Source: JAPLKB01 sp964532465 (lineage in GTDB: Bacteria; Desulfobacterota; Syntrophorhabdia; Syntrophorhabdales; Syntrophorhabdaceae). From it: a stretch of 64,000 bases of DNA. Below are positions 43,538 to 52,877 of the stretch, one piece after another; the first letter of the stretch is position 1, and the number at the start of each line of letters is the position of its first letter. The translations under genes and the position numbers were made by a program. The DNA is taken from the NCBI GenBank assembly GCA_964532465.1, contig CAZHHX010000009.1, forward strand, positions 38,777 to 102,776, written 5' to 3'. The notes below the pieces were generated by a model, which worked only from the letters and a program-made list of their open reading frames with translations, had not been told where the DNA came from and ran no database searches.

Positions 43538-44203
43538 TTGGAAAACAACAACATTATAAAAAAATGGTTAACCGACTTTGGAACGGATACTTCCGGAATC
43601 GGGGATATGACAATATATGAAAAAGAACTGGTAGGCCTGGAAGATTCCATAAAACAGCGGTTACCATTTGCTGTCTCTTTTGGTCTTGTATTGTCAAAAG
43701 GTATTCTGGATACTGTCACGGATGGGCCTAACCCCCTCTATCTCCATCATTACCGGCAGTTGAACTACAGGCTTGACATGATCGGGTATCTGCTTTCAAA
43801 GGAGATCGAAAAAAAAGGTTACAGGACTTTACCCTTCGGCGCCTCTCAGGTTATAGACTGGCGGAACCAGAAAGGACATATCTCTCACAGGCATATTGGG
43901 GTTTTATCGGGCATAGGATGGATAGGCAGAAATAATCTCCTCATACACCCTGTATTCGGAGCCAGGGTGAGGTATAATACAGTTCTTACGGATATGCCGC
44001 TTACACCGGACAAACAGCTTGACAGAGATTGCGGGGTTTGTAAGGCATGTATCGACAAATGTCCCGCAGGATCGATAAAAGACACTCAATCCTTATTTGA
44101 CCATAAAGGATGTTACGAAATGCTGACCCAATTCAAAAACAAAAGAAATCTCGGGCATCATATATGCGGCATATGCATAGAAGCTTGTAAGGGGGAAAGA
44201 TGA
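43538..44203 (+). CDS. QueG-like iron-sulfur protein, short form
   Basis: 221 residues from a TTG start. The N-terminal part ends with SHRHIGVLSGIGWIGRNNLL, typical of the epoxyqueuosine reductase family. Two 4Fe-4S motifs follow: CGVCKACIDKCP and a later set CYEM...ICGICIEAC. Full QueG is 300 or more residues; this lacks much of the cobalamin-binding N-terminus, so a different role is likely. Its stop codon overlaps the carA start (ATGA), so it is translated with carA. The 153-nt gap before it holds only short TCAGTGAG/CAGTGAGCGAG repeats. Confidence 0.8.
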   Translation: MENNNIIKKWLTDFGTDTSGIGDMTIYEKELVGLEDSIKQRLPFAVSFGLVLSKGILDTVTDGPNPLYLHHYRQLNYRLDMIGYLLSKEIEKKGYRTLPFGASQVIDWRNQKGHISHRHIGVLSGIGWIGRNNLLIHPVFGARVRYNTVLTDMPLTPDKQLDRDCGVCKACIDKCPAGSIKDTQSLFDHKGCYEMLTQFKNKRNLGHHICGICIEACKGER

Positions 44204-45366
44204 AAGCGGCAAAGGCGTTCATCGCCCTTGAGGATGGAACAATATTTAAGGGCAGAAGTTGTGGAGTGGAAGGCGAAAGAGAAGGAGAAATAGTTTTTAA
44301 CACCAGCATGGCCGGCTATCAGGAAATTATGACAGACCCTTCATATAAAGGACAGATCGTTACAATGACCTACCCCCTCATAGGCAACTATGGCGTTAAT
44401 GAGGATGATATAGAATCCAACAGCCCGAAGGTGGAGGGCTTTATTGTCAGAGAATTAAGCAAGATTGCAAGCAATTACAGGTCTCAGGACAATATCATAA
44501 ACTACCTTCAAAAACATAACATATTAGCCATAGAAGAGGTTGATACACGCGCGCTCACAAGACATATAAGGGTCAGGGGCGCGATGAAAGGCATAATATC
44601 CACCATAGATTCAAATCCCGAAAGCCTTGTAAAAAAAGCAATGGAATCAAAGGGCATAGTCGGCAGAGACCTGGTTAAGGAAGTAACCTGCGGCCAGCCT
44701 TATATTTGGGACAACAAGGGACAGGGGGCGGAAGCAGAAAACGCTTCACGTTTGTCCTCGCTTGACGGGGGCTTCACGCTTCACGCTTCACACTTGAAGG
44801 TTGTTATCATGGACTTCGGCGTTAAAATGAACATCCTGAGAATACTCAATGAAGCAGGCTGCCATGTGACGGTCGTCCCCGCAAACACATCCGCGGAAGA
44901 CATACTCGCCATGCACGCTGACGGAGTACTTCTTTCAAATGGTCCGGGCGACCCCGAAGGCGTGCCTTATGCCATTACGGAAATAAAGAAGCTTATCGGC
45001 AGAATTCCCATCTTCGGCATCTGTCTCGGTCAGCAATTGCTCGGCCTCGCATACGGAGGAAAGACATATAAACTCAAGTTCGGTCATCGCGGCGCGAATC
45101 AGCCCATAAAAGACCTGGAAACAGGAAGGGTCTATATAGTTTCAGAAAATCACGGGTTCGCCGTCGATATTGATTCCATAAAAACAGAACCTGTAAAGGC
45201 AACACATATAAACCTGAACGATAATACAATTGAAGGCCTGGAACATGAGACTTACCCAGCTTTCTCTGTCCAGTACCACCCTGAAGCATCACCCGGGCCC
45301 CATGATGCATACGGTTTGTTTGCTAAATTTACGGATATGATGGAGAAGTTCAGGAGCAAAGGATAG
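44200..45366 (+). CDS. carA: Carbamoyl-phosphate synthase small subunit CarA
   Basis: Glutaminase subunit supplying ammonia to CarB for arginine and pyrimidine synthesis. The 388 residues show the N-terminal FNTSMAGYQEIMTDPSY, then the glutamine amidotransferase triad: Cys in GICLGQQLLG, and His and Glu in QYHPEASPG. Between the two domains (about residues 183-202) the linker is coded by tandem GCTTCAC repeats. Overlaps the QueG-like gene by 4 nt; carB follows after 185 nt. Confidence 0.97.
   Translation: MKAAKAFIALEDGTIFKGRSCGVEGEREGEIVFNTSMAGYQEIMTDPSYKGQIVTMTYPLIGNYGVNEDDIESNSPKVEGFIVRELSKIASNYRSQDNIINYLQKHNILAIEEVDTRALTRHIRVRGAMKGIISTIDSNPESLVKKAMESKGIVGRDLVKEVTCGQPYIWDNKGQGAEAENASRLSSLDGGFTLHASHLKVVIMDFGVKMNILRILNEAGCHVTVVPANTSAEDILAMHADGVLLSNGPGDPEGVPYAITEIKKLIGRIPIFGICLGQQLLGLAYGGKTYKLKFGHRGANQPIKDLETGRVYIVSENHGFAVDIDSIKTEPVKATHINLNDNTIEGLEHETYPAFSVQYHPEASPGPHDAYGLFAKFTDMMEKFRSKG
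44743..44791 (+). repeat. GCTTCAC repeats inside carA
   Basis: Three contiguous GCTTCAC units (44771-44791) plus one at 44743-44749 fall in the region coding for the CarA interdomain linker (protein segment SRLSSLDGGFTLHASHLK). The reading frame is kept. Confidence 0.85.
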
Positions 45367-45386
45367 TTAGAGGTGGTAACCTGCCG

Positions 45387-45469
45387 TGGGACGTAGGACG
45401 TGCAGTCGCTTCGCTCCTTCGGACATGGGATGTGAAAGCATTTACGTCCAAGCGTAAGCGGACGTCCCA
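45387..45469. repeat. Inverted repeats in the carA-carB spacer
   Basis: TGGGACGT (45387-45394) pairs with ACGTCCCA (45462-45469), and further GGACGT/ACGTCC copies lie between. The 185-nt spacer thus holds a branched hairpin and no gene. Function unknown; carB likely shares a promoter with carA. Confidence 0.6.
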
Positions 45470-45551
45470 GCGAACATAAGTGAGCGGACATCATACGTTT
45501 ATACGGGAAGTTAAGAAGGGGCAGGCGTGAGCCCCAGAAAATAGAGGTAAT

Positions 45552-48500
45552 ATGCCAAAGCGAACAGATATAAAAAGTATACTTATAATAGGCTCAGGTC
45601 CGATTGTTATCGGTCAGGCATGTGAGTTTGATTATTCAGGAAGTCAGGCATGTAAGGCGCTGAGAGAGGAAGGATATAAGGTAATCCTCGTAAACAGCAA
45701 CCCTGCAACTATAATGACAGACCCTGATATGGCAGACAGGGTTTACATTGAGCCCCTTACGCCCGAAATACTTGAAGAGATTATTAAAGTTGAAAGGCCC
45801 GATACAATCCTTCCAACAATCGGCGGCCAGACAGCGCTTAACCTTGCCACGATCCTTTCAGAGAGGGGCATCCTCGAAAAATATAATGTGGAGCTCATAG
45901 GCGCCGATTATAAGGCCATTAAGAAAGCTGAGAACAGGGAAGATTTCAAGGCTGCCATGGAAAATATCGGTCTTGAAGTTCCCGGAAGCGGTATCGCCCA
46001 CAATATGGATGACGCGAAAAAGGTGGCTAAAGAAATAGGCTTCCCGCTTATAATAAGGCCGAGCTTTACTCTCGGAGGCACAGGCGCGGCTGTCGCCTAT
46101 AATATTGAAGAATTTAATATTCTCGCCTTAAGAGGCCTTGAGAGCAGCATGACCAGTGAAATTCTCTTAGAGGAATCCGTCATAGGCTGGAAGGAATATG
46201 AGCTTGAAGTCATGAGGGACAAAAAAGACAACGTTGTCATTATTTGTTCCATTGAGAACTTTGACGCCATGGGCGTGCACACAGGCGATAGCATCACCGT
46301 AGCCCCGGCGCAGACATTGACGGATAAAGAATATCAGATCATGAGGGATGCCGCTATAAAGATCATAAGGGAGATAGGTGTTGAAACAGGAGGTTCCAAT
46401 ATCCAGTTTGCCGTGCATCCGGATACGGGCAGGATGACAATAATTGAGATGAACCCCAGGGTTTCCCGGAGTTCAGCCCTCGCGTCCAAAGCTACAGGAT
46501 TCCCTATAGCGAAGATAGCCGCGAAGCTTGCAGTAGGATATACACTGGATGAAATCCCCAATGATATAACAAAGAAGACTCCGGCATCCTTCGAGCCGAC
46601 TATAGACTATTGCGTAGTTAAGATTCCGAGGTTTACCTTTGAAAAGTTTAAAGGAGCGGATGAGACCCTGACCGTGCAGATGAAGTCTGTAGGAGAGGCA
46701 ATGGCCATCGGAAGGACCTTTAAGGAAGCGCTGCAAAAGGGTTTCAGGTCTCTTGAAGTGGGTGTTTTCGGAATCATTGACGAGAGACTTGCAGGCATAA
46801 ATGATCCGCTGTTCATAAAACAGAAACTGATTATTCCGAATAAAGACAGAGTCTTCTATATCCGCCATGCGTTAAAGGCAGGCATTGATATAAATGAAAT
46901 TTATGATCTCACAGGCATAGACAGGTGGTTTCTCAAGAATATTGAAGAGATTGTGCAGTTTGAAGCGGAAATAGCAGGGCAGAATGACTTATCTGAAGAG
47001 CTTATGTACAGAGCGAAGAGGCTTGGTTTTGCCGACAGGCAGATAGGCGCTCTTACCGGCAAAAGTGAAGGCGAGGTACGTGCAGCAAGAATCAATATGG
47101 GTATCAAAAGTGTTTTTAAGCTTGTTGACACTTGCGCTGCCGAATTTGAGGCTTATACACCTTATTACTATTCCACTTATGAAACTGAAGACGAATCAAG
47201 AATCTCCGACAGAAAAAAAATTGTGATCCTGGGCGGCGGGCCGAACAGGATCGGCCAGGGCATAGAATTCGATTACTGCTGCGTCCATGCAGCTTTCGCG
47301 CTAAAAGCGCTCGGTTATGAAACTATCATGGTGAACAGCAACCCCGAAACAGTTAGCACAGACTACGACACATCGGACAAATTGTATTTTGAGCCTCTTA
47401 CCTTCGAAAATGTCCTTGATATTGCCGAACGTGAAAAACCCGACGGCGTAGTTGTCCAATTCGGCGGACAGACGCCGCTCAATCTTGCAGTGTCCTTGCA
47501 GAAATCAGGCGTGCCGATAATAGGAACATCGCCGGAAAGCATAGACCTTGCCGAAGATAGGGATAAATTCAAGTCATTACTTAAAAAGCTTGACCTTACA
47601 CAGCCTGAAAACGGCATAGCCATAACATTTGAAGAGGCAAAGGATGTGGCAAACACGATAGGTTACCCTGTTGTAGTACGGCCTTCATATGTGCTTGGCG
47701 GCAGAGCCATGGAAATAGTATATACTGACGCCGATCTTATGAATTTCATGGAAAAGGCAGCCGAGGCGTCGCCGGACAGACCGATCCTTATAGACAAGTT
47801 CCTTGAAGACGCCATAGAGATAGACGTGGATGCCGTCGCGGACGGGGAAAGCTGCGTTGTCGCAGGCATTATGGAGCATATCGAAGAAGCGGGTATCCAT
47901 TCAGGAGACAGCGCCTGTGCGTTGCCGCCCTACTCTCTTGATGATGAGGCAATCGGCAGGATAAAAACATACACCTACATGCTCGCCAAAGAACTCAATG
48001 TTATAGGTCTTATGAATATCCAGTACGCTATAAGAAATGACGTGATTTATGTACTTGAAGTAAATCCCCGCGCAAGCAGAACAATTCCCTTTGTCAGCAA
48101 AGCTACCGGCGTCCAGTGGGCTAAAGTAGCTGTAAAACTCATGACTGGGCTGAAATTGAAAGACCTTGGAATTGACAAAGAGGTTGAGATAGAACATGTA
48201 GCCGTGAAAGAATCGGTATTCCCTTTTAATAAGTTTTTCGGTGTTGATACGATTCTCGGGCCTGAAATGAAATCCACCGGCGAGGTCATGGGTATTGATA
48301 TGAATTTCGGCGCTGCTTTCCTCAAGGCACAACTCGGTGCAGGTCAGGACCTCCCTGCTTCCGGAAATGTACTCCTGAGCGTAAAAAACAAAGATAAGAG
48401 GAATGTGGTTTTCATCGCGAAGAAATTGTCAGACCTGGGTTTTAAAATATTCGCCACAAAAGGGACCGGAAAAGTCCTCGTAAACAACGGCATCATTGTG

Positions 48501-48755
48501 GCTTTCGCCAACAAGGTCTCTGAAGGCAGGCCTCATATCGTCGACATGATCAAGAATAGCGAGCTTCAATTTATCATTAATACGCCCAGCGGCAGGAACC
48601 CTATGCAGGATGAGGTAAGCATACGGGCAAGCGCGGTCCAGTACAAAATCCCCTACACAACAACCCTTTCCGGCGCACAGGCCATGGTTAACGCCATAGA
48701 GCATATTAAAAAAGGCGGACTCAAAGTAAAAGCACTCCAGGATTATTATAAATAG
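45552..48755 (+). CDS. carB: Carbamoyl-phosphate synthase large subunit CarB
   Basis: 1067 residues, close to the usual 1073. Two homologous ATP-grasp halves: the first starts SILIIGSGPIVIGQACEFDY, the second IVILGGGPNRIGQGIEFDYC. ATP-site segments include RPSFTLGGTGAA and RPSYVLGGRAMEI. The C-terminal allosteric MGS-like domain begins near LSVKNKDKRNVVFIAKKL. Makes carbamoyl phosphate from bicarbonate, ammonia and 2 ATP together with CarA. Confidence 0.98.
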   Translation: MPKRTDIKSILIIGSGPIVIGQACEFDYSGSQACKALREEGYKVILVNSNPATIMTDPDMADRVYIEPLTPEILEEIIKVERPDTILPTIGGQTALNLATILSERGILEKYNVELIGADYKAIKKAENREDFKAAMENIGLEVPGSGIAHNMDDAKKVAKEIGFPLIIRPSFTLGGTGAAVAYNIEEFNILALRGLESSMTSEILLEESVIGWKEYELEVMRDKKDNVVIICSIENFDAMGVHTGDSITVAPAQTLTDKEYQIMRDAAIKIIREIGVETGGSNIQFAVHPDTGRMTIIEMNPRVSRSSALASKATGFPIAKIAAKLAVGYTLDEIPNDITKKTPASFEPTIDYCVVKIPRFTFEKFKGADETLTVQMKSVGEAMAIGRTFKEALQKGFRSLEVGVFGIIDERLAGINDPLFIKQKLIIPNKDRVFYIRHALKAGIDINEIYDLTGIDRWFLKNIEEIVQFEAEIAGQNDLSEELMYRAKRLGFADRQIGALTGKSEGEVRAARINMGIKSVFKLVDTCAAEFEAYTPYYYSTYETEDESRISDRKKIVILGGGPNRIGQGIEFDYCCVHAAFALKALGYETIMVNSNPETVSTDYDTSDKLYFEPLTFENVLDIAEREKPDGVVVQFGGQTPLNLAVSLQKSGVPIIGTSPESIDLAEDRDKFKSLLKKLDLTQPENGIAITFEEAKDVANTIGYPVVVRPSYVLGGRAMEIVYTDADLMNFMEKAAEASPDRPILIDKFLEDAIEIDVDAVADGESCVVAGIMEHIEEAGIHSGDSACALPPYSLDDEAIGRIKTYTYMLAKELNVIGLMNIQYAIRNDVIYVLEVNPRASRTIPFVSKATGVQWAKVAVKLMTGLKLKDLGIDKEVEIEHVAVKESVFPFNKFFGVDTILGPEMKSTGEVMGIDMNFGAAFLKAQLGAGQDLPASGNVLLSVKNKDKRNVVFIAKKLSDLGFKIFATKGTGKVLVNNGIIVAFANKVSEGRPHIVDMIKNSELQFIINTPSGRNPMQDEVSIRASAVQYKIPYTTTLSGAQAMVNAIEHIKKGGLKVKALQDYYK

Positions 48756-48789
48756 TTTCTTATCCGGAAACTCCGAATGAGAAACTATT
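48751..48789 (+). terminator. Hairpin at the end of carB
   Basis: AATAGTTTCT (48751-48760), overlapping the stop codon, pairs perfectly with AGAAACTATT (48780-48789), followed by a short T-rich stretch. A plausible intrinsic terminator of the car operon, though the T run is short. Confidence 0.6.
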
Positions 48790-48940
48790 TGTTCACGAAT
48801 TGACACTGCCGATTTCCTCTCATGTTGATTCTGCTTTTTCCTTTTCCCGAATGAACTATTTGACAAAAATGGCAATGATAGGTTATGTAAAAACAGTATG
48901 ACAAATTTGTGGTTATCCATAAAAAGAGGAGGTGATAAAA

Positions 48941-49219
48941 ATGAAAAAAATGATGTTGATCGTTACCTGTTTATTCATTGTGTCACTCGTTGTTCCGAGT
49001 CTTGATACATTCTTCGGCTGCAATTGGTCTTCCAATGCCTCGGCCCAGGATATCAGGTCGGAAACAAAGAAAGAGCAGGATGCTGCAAGGGCAAAAGGCA
49101 AAGCAAGATCACAGGGCTACAAGCAGGGTAAAGGTGGCAGCCCGAAAAAAGACGGCTATAAAGATATGGACCCGGACCAACGTGAAGCTTACAAAAAAGG
49201 TTACAGAGAGGGCCAATAA
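48941..49219 (+). CDS. Small secreted basic protein
   Basis: 92 residues from the ATG at 48941, with GAGGAGGTGAT just upstream. The signal peptide runs to about residue 36 (SNASAQD). The mature part is very hydrophilic, with Lys/Arg/Gly/Gln runs (AARAKGKARSQGYKQGKGG, then AYKKGYREGQ). No family recognised. Confidence 0.7.
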   Translation: MKKMMLIVTCLFIVSLVVPSLDTFFGCNWSSNASAQDIRSETKKEQDAARAKGKARSQGYKQGKGGSPKKDGYKDMDPDQREAYKKGYREGQ

Positions 49220-49262
49220 CACTTCAGGGAAGGACTTCATGAATTAATCTGGAGTGAAATCC

Positions 49263-49317
49263 GTGGCCAGGTTCTATCTTTGGCAAGGAAATTGAGCCAT
49301 AGAAAAAGCCTGGCCAC
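49263..49317. repeat. Hairpin between two small secreted-protein genes
   Basis: GTGGCCAGG (49263-49271) pairs perfectly with CCTGGCCAC (49309-49317) around a 37-nt loop. It lies between convergent genes and may act as a terminator. Confidence 0.5.
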
Positions 49318-49453
49318 ATTGTTTGCTCCCATAGTTAATACAATAAATATTCCATACTTAATCTTAAAAACAAAGAAACGAGGAATTGACTACTGGTCAA
49401 TGAGAAAAAACGTTCTTTCCTTGTTTTTAAGAATTACAACACGCTTTATATCA

Positions 49454-49750
49454 TTACCTGATCAAAGGATCGCGTTTCGGCTTCGATGGCTGTCCAACCG
49501 GGATTTCCTTCGGCACAACCTCTCCGGGTTTAAGAGTGCTGTCATCAATACGCGGTTTGTTCTGGGCAGGCGTCTGTTTTACCGGCTTCTTATCCTTTGT
49601 GTCAGCCCGTTCTTTGGCCAATTGCTCAATGCGCTGCTTTTCGGCTTCGCTCACCTTGACCCTTTCCCCCTGTTGCGCCATCACTCCAGTAAAGGGGACG
49701 CTGGACAGAAGAACTGCGGACAGAAGAACGCTGATCCATTTTGTTTTCAT
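49454..49750 (-). CDS. Small secreted hydrophilic protein
   Basis: 98 residues. Signal peptide about 1-25 (VPFTGVMAQ cleavage region). The mature part is charged and proline-rich (EAEKQRIEQLAKERAD, then EVVPKEIPVGQPSKPKRD). GGAGGT precedes the ATG on the minus strand, which favours it over the 168-codon open frame on the opposite strand. No family recognised. Confidence 0.7.
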   Translation of the reverse strand: MKTKWISVLLSAVLLSSVPFTGVMAQQGERVKVSEAEKQRIEQLAKERADTKDKKPVKQTPAQNKPRIDDSTLKPGEVVPKEIPVGQPSKPKRDPLIR

Positions 49751-50240
49751 CTTTTTACCTCCCTTAACACTAATTATATTTTTTGATGCAGAATAGATAA
49801 AAAATCCTTATATTAAAGGTCGTGAGTCTTTGACGGACGTTTATCATCTCCTTTATCTAATCAATTGTGATCCAATTCGCTTAAGATTTCAAGCAAAAAA
49901 CTTTTTCTTATTTAAGCTGTATTCACAGTAGTTAATCCTAGAATATGCTAAACAACTATTTTATGGTGACAACTATTTCAAGAAGGCAATTTGATAAGAA
50001 AAAATCAGATCAGGAAATAAGCATTGCATAGCCATGAAAGCTGAGATAAGACCGATAGGCTTTGTATTGAAATCAATCTTGAAAAATGTTGCCAGTACCA
50101 AAGAGAATACCGCCACAGACGTAGAAATAGACGGCAAGTCTGTCAATATCGGGTTAAACACATATATTAAATGCTGAAAAGGAATTCATAAATATCATCT
50201 TATCGATAAGGAGAGAATATAACGAAGAAGAATATTGAAC
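49751..50240. other. Intergenic region before the ribosomal cluster terminator
   Basis: About 490 bp. A 47-codon plus-strand frame at 50034-50177 (starts MKAEIRPIGFVLKSI, ends NTYIKC) has a protein-like composition but no ribosome binding site. It may be a remnant or a small gene. Otherwise A/T-rich sequence with nothing recognised. Confidence 0.4.
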
Positions 50241-50278
50241 AAAACAAAAAGGGCCGACATGTTGAATTGTTCAGCCCC
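50241..50278 (-). terminator. Rho-independent terminator of the ribosomal/tRNA-Gln transcript
   Basis: On the minus strand GGGCTGA pairs with TCGGCCC (one wobble pair) around an A/T-rich loop, followed by TTTTTGTTTT (plus strand 50241-50250). It lies 16 nt beyond the 3' end of tRNA-Gln and ends the long minus-strand operon. Confidence 0.85.
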
Positions 50279-50293
50279 TCTTTATTGTTAAAG

Positions 50294-50364
50294 CTGGGAG
50301 ACAAGGATTTGAACCTTGATTCACGGAGTCAGAGTCCGTTGTCCTGCCGTTGAACGATCTCCCA
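50294..50364 (-). tRNA. tRNA-Gln (anticodon CTG)
   Basis: Folds as a cloverleaf. Acceptor TGGGAGA (50358-50364 as reverse complement) pairs with TCTCCCA. Anticodon stem ACGGA/TCCGT with loop CTCTGAC, anticodon CTG. T arm AAGG-TTCAAAT-CCTT. The 3' CCA is not encoded. It lies 16 nt after rplQ on the same strand and is probably cotranscribed with the ribosomal operon. Confidence 0.93.
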
Positions 50365-50380
50365 GTCGAATATTGAAAAG

Positions 50381-50785
50381 TTATTTACTCTCTTTCTTTA
50401 CTTTCTTTTCTTCTTTTTCTTCATTCTCTTTCTTCTGGGTAAGTTCAATGAGCGCCATAGGAGCTGCGTCGCCTTTTCTTCTTCCGATCTTAAGAACCCT
50501 TGTGTAGCCGCCGTTTATTGATACGTACCTGTCTCCGATATCGTTAAAAAGCTTTCTCACTATGTCCTTGTCACGTAAAAAAGCAAAGGCAAGTCTCATG
50601 GAATGAAGATCTTTTCTTTTCGCCAGGGTGATAAGCCTGTCTGCCACTCTCTTTAATTCCATAGCCTTAGTATCTGTTGTCTTTATGCTCTCGTGCTGAA
50701 AAAGAGAGTTTGCCATATTCATTAAAAGCGCTCTTCTATGACTTTTATTCCTGCTTAATTTACTTACAGTTCTTAAATGCCTCAT
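50381..50785 (-). CDS. rplQ: 50S ribosomal protein L17
   Basis: 134 residues. The N-terminal KLSRNKSHRRALLMNMANSL and the C-terminal GGYTRVLKIGRRKGDAAPMA are L17 signatures. A lysine/glutamate-rich tail (EEKEEKKVKKESK) extends the standard domain. Last protein gene of the operon, 12 nt after rpoA, the usual order. Confidence 0.98.
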   Translation of the reverse strand: MRHLRTVSKLSRNKSHRRALLMNMANSLFQHESIKTTDTKAMELKRVADRLITLAKRKDLHSMRLAFAFLRDKDIVRKLFNDIGDRYVSINGGYTRVLKIGRRKGDAAPMALIELTQKKENEEKEEKKVKKESK

Positions 50786-50797
50786 GTTTATAAACCT

Positions 50798-51817
50798 CTA
50801 TATATGATCTTTTCTTTTCAGTGCCATCTTATCCAAATCATCCCGCGACGGAAAAACCTCAAGCTTAATACCAAGCCTTAATCCCATATAGGAAAGAATT
50901 TCCTTTATCTCGTTCAGAGACTTCCTGCCGAAATTTTTGGTTGTTAGTATTTCCTGCTCCGTCTTCTGAACAAGTTCGCCAATATATTTAATATCAGCAT
51001 TTTTCAAACAATTTGCGCTTCTGACTGAAAGCTCCAGTTCCTCTACACTTCTATAAAGATTCTCATTAAAATCCTGCTTTTCAATCTGTTTTCCATCTAC
51101 TCCGTTCATATCCTCAACGTCTTCAAAGTTAATGAAGATACGCATCTGCTCTTTTAAAATCTTCGCTGCAAAAGATAGAGCATCTAATGGATCCACACTT
51201 CCGTTTGTCCATATTTCCATAGTTAATTTGTCATAATCTGTTCTTTCCCCGACTCTTGCAGGAGTAACATTATAACTGACTTTTCTTATTGGCGAAAATA
51301 CTGCATCAATTGGTACGGTTCCGATTGGTTCATTCTCATTATAATTTAACTCGGCGCGTACATATCCTCTTCCAATTCGTGCTTTCATGGTCATATACAA
51401 TCTTGCGTCATCACCCAGCACTGCTATATAGTGATTGGGATTCATAATCTCTACACTGCTGTCATGGATGATATCTCTTGCTCTTATTTCTCTTTTTTCT
51501 GCAATATCAATCCTCAGTTCCTTAGGATGATCATCACTTATTTTTAGAATTACCTTTTTAAGGTTTAGTATTATCTCAGTAACGTCTTCTTTAACTCCTC
51601 TGACTGTAGAAAACTCATGATCTACACCATCAATCCAAACTGACGTTATAGCGCCACCCATAATTGATGAAAGGAGAATTCTCCTTAATGAATTTCCTAT
51701 TGTTACACCATGACCACGCTCAAAAGGCTCTGAAGAAAACTTTACGTAATCACTCTCTTTTTTTTCTATTTCAATCTTTGTTGGCTTAATCAATTCCTGC
51801 CAATTTTTTTCAAACAT
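50798..51817 (-). CDS. rpoA: RNA polymerase alpha subunit
   Basis: 339 residues from the ATG at 51817, which has AAAGGAGGG 9 nt upstream; a GTG three codons earlier lies too close to that site. The N-terminal assembly domain shows ERGHGVTIGNSLRRILLSS. The C-terminal DNA/activator-binding domain has ELSVRSANCLKNADIKYIGE and GRKSLNEIKEIL. It lies between rpsD and rplQ. Confidence 0.98.
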   Translation of the reverse strand: MFEKNWQELIKPTKIEIEKKESDYVKFSSEPFERGHGVTIGNSLRRILLSSIMGGAITSVWIDGVDHEFSTVRGVKEDVTEIILNLKKVILKISDDHPKELRIDIAEKREIRARDIIHDSSVEIMNPNHYIAVLGDDARLYMTMKARIGRGYVRAELNYNENEPIGTVPIDAVFSPIRKVSYNVTPARVGERTDYDKLTMEIWTNGSVDPLDALSFAAKILKEQMRIFINFEDVEDMNGVDGKQIEKQDFNENLYRSVEELELSVRSANCLKNADIKYIGELVQKTEQEILTTKNFGRKSLNEIKEILSYMGLRLGIKLEVFPSRDDLDKMALKRKDHI

Positions 51818-51846
51818 ATGTAGCACCCTCCTTTGGGGGTATAAAA

Positions 51847-52467
51847 CTACCTTGAATAGTACTCTACTACAAGCTGTTCCTTAATAGGCATTGTAATATC
51901 TTCTCTTGAGGGCAATAATTTTACTATACCCTTTACATTATCTTTATCTAATTCCAACCAGGAAGGAACTCCCCTCCTCACAACTGATTCAAGGGCATTT
52001 TTTACACTCAGGAGATCTTTATTTCTTATGGCTATTTCATCACCTTCCTTCACAAAAAATGAAGGGATGTTTACAGTTCTTCCATTAACTGATATGTGGT
52101 TATGTGATACTATCTGTCTTGCTTCTTTTCTTGAAGTAGCAAATCCGAGTCTATAAACCATATTGTCCAGCCTTCTTTCAAGCAATACAAGAAAGTTCGT
52201 CCCTGTTATTCCGGGTTTCCTCTCAGCAATTGTAAAAAATCTTTTAAACTGTTTTTCACCAAGACCGTATATCTTTCTTACTTTCTGCTTTTCTCTTAGA
52301 CGGATGCCATACTCAAGCGTTTTGCTTCTTGTATCAACGTGTGCTCCTGGCGGATAATTCCTTTTTTCCATTGCACACTTATCCGTATAACATCTTTCTC
52401 CTTTGAGAAATAACTTGCTCGCTTCTCTTCTACACAACCTACACGATGGTCCTACATATCTTGACAA
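51847..52467 (-). CDS. rpsD: 30S ribosomal protein S4 (zinc-binding form)
   Basis: 206 residues from a TTG start at 52467, where AAGGAGG lies upstream and the conserved SRYVGPSCRLCRR begins; the longer frame runs into rpsK. Four cysteines (C9, C12, C26, C31) form the zinc site of C+ S4. The S4 RNA-binding domain contains RLDNMVYRLGFATSRKEARQ. It also often autoregulates the operon. Confidence 0.97.
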   Translation of the reverse strand: MSRYVGPSCRLCRREASKLFLKGERCYTDKCAMEKRNYPPGAHVDTRSKTLEYGIRLREKQKVRKIYGLGEKQFKRFFTIAERKPGITGTNFLVLLERRLDNMVYRLGFATSRKEARQIVSHNHISVNGRTVNIPSFFVKEGDEIAIRNKDLLSVKNALESVVRRGVPSWLELDKDNVKGIVKLLPSREDITMPIKEQLVVEYYSR

Positions 52468-52478
52468 GGCTTTCCTCC

Positions 52479-52868
52479 TTAGACTCTTCTTCTTTTTGGT
52501 GGTCTGCAACCGTTGTGAGGTATCGGGGTAACATCTCTTATCAGATGTATCTTTAATCCTGCACTTTGCAGCGCCCGCAACGCAGCCTCTCTCCCGGCAC
52601 CAGGCCCCTTTATAAATACATCTACTGTTTTCAACCCATTTTCCATTGCTTTTTTTGCAGCATTTTCTGCAGCAAGCTGTGCCGCAAAAGGCGTGCTCTT
52701 TCTTGAGCCTTTAAAACCTACAACGCCTCCGCTCGACCACGAAACAACATTTCCCTGAGGGTCTGTAATAGTTATAATTGTATTATTAAAACTCGATTGA
52801 ATATACGCTTCTCCAATCGGAATATTCTTTTTAATCTTCTTTTTAGTAGTTTTTTTGGTCTTGGCCAT
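52479..52868 (-). CDS. rpsK: 30S ribosomal protein S11
   Basis: 129 residues with a Lys-rich N-terminus (KTKKTTKKKIKKNIPIG), the central SSGGVVGFKGSRKSTPFAAQ, then GPGAGREAALRALQ and the invariant C-terminal PHNGCRPPKRRRV. It lies between rpsM and rpsD, as in most alpha operons. Confidence 0.98.
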   Translation of the reverse strand: MAKTKKTTKKKIKKNIPIGEAYIQSSFNNTIITITDPQGNVVSWSSGGVVGFKGSRKSTPFAAQLAAENAAKKAMENGLKTVDVFIKGPGAGREAALRALQSAGLKIHLIRDVTPIPHNGCRPPKRRRV

Positions 52869-52877
52869 GCGCTCACC

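Noticed and set aside
49280..49786. 168-codon plus-strand ORF
   Set aside because: The opposite strand has a shorter gene with a signal peptide and a good ribosome binding site; the long frame has neither.
50034..50177. 47-codon plus-strand ORF
   Set aside because: Protein-like composition but no ribosome binding site or known family; mentioned only within the intergenic entry.
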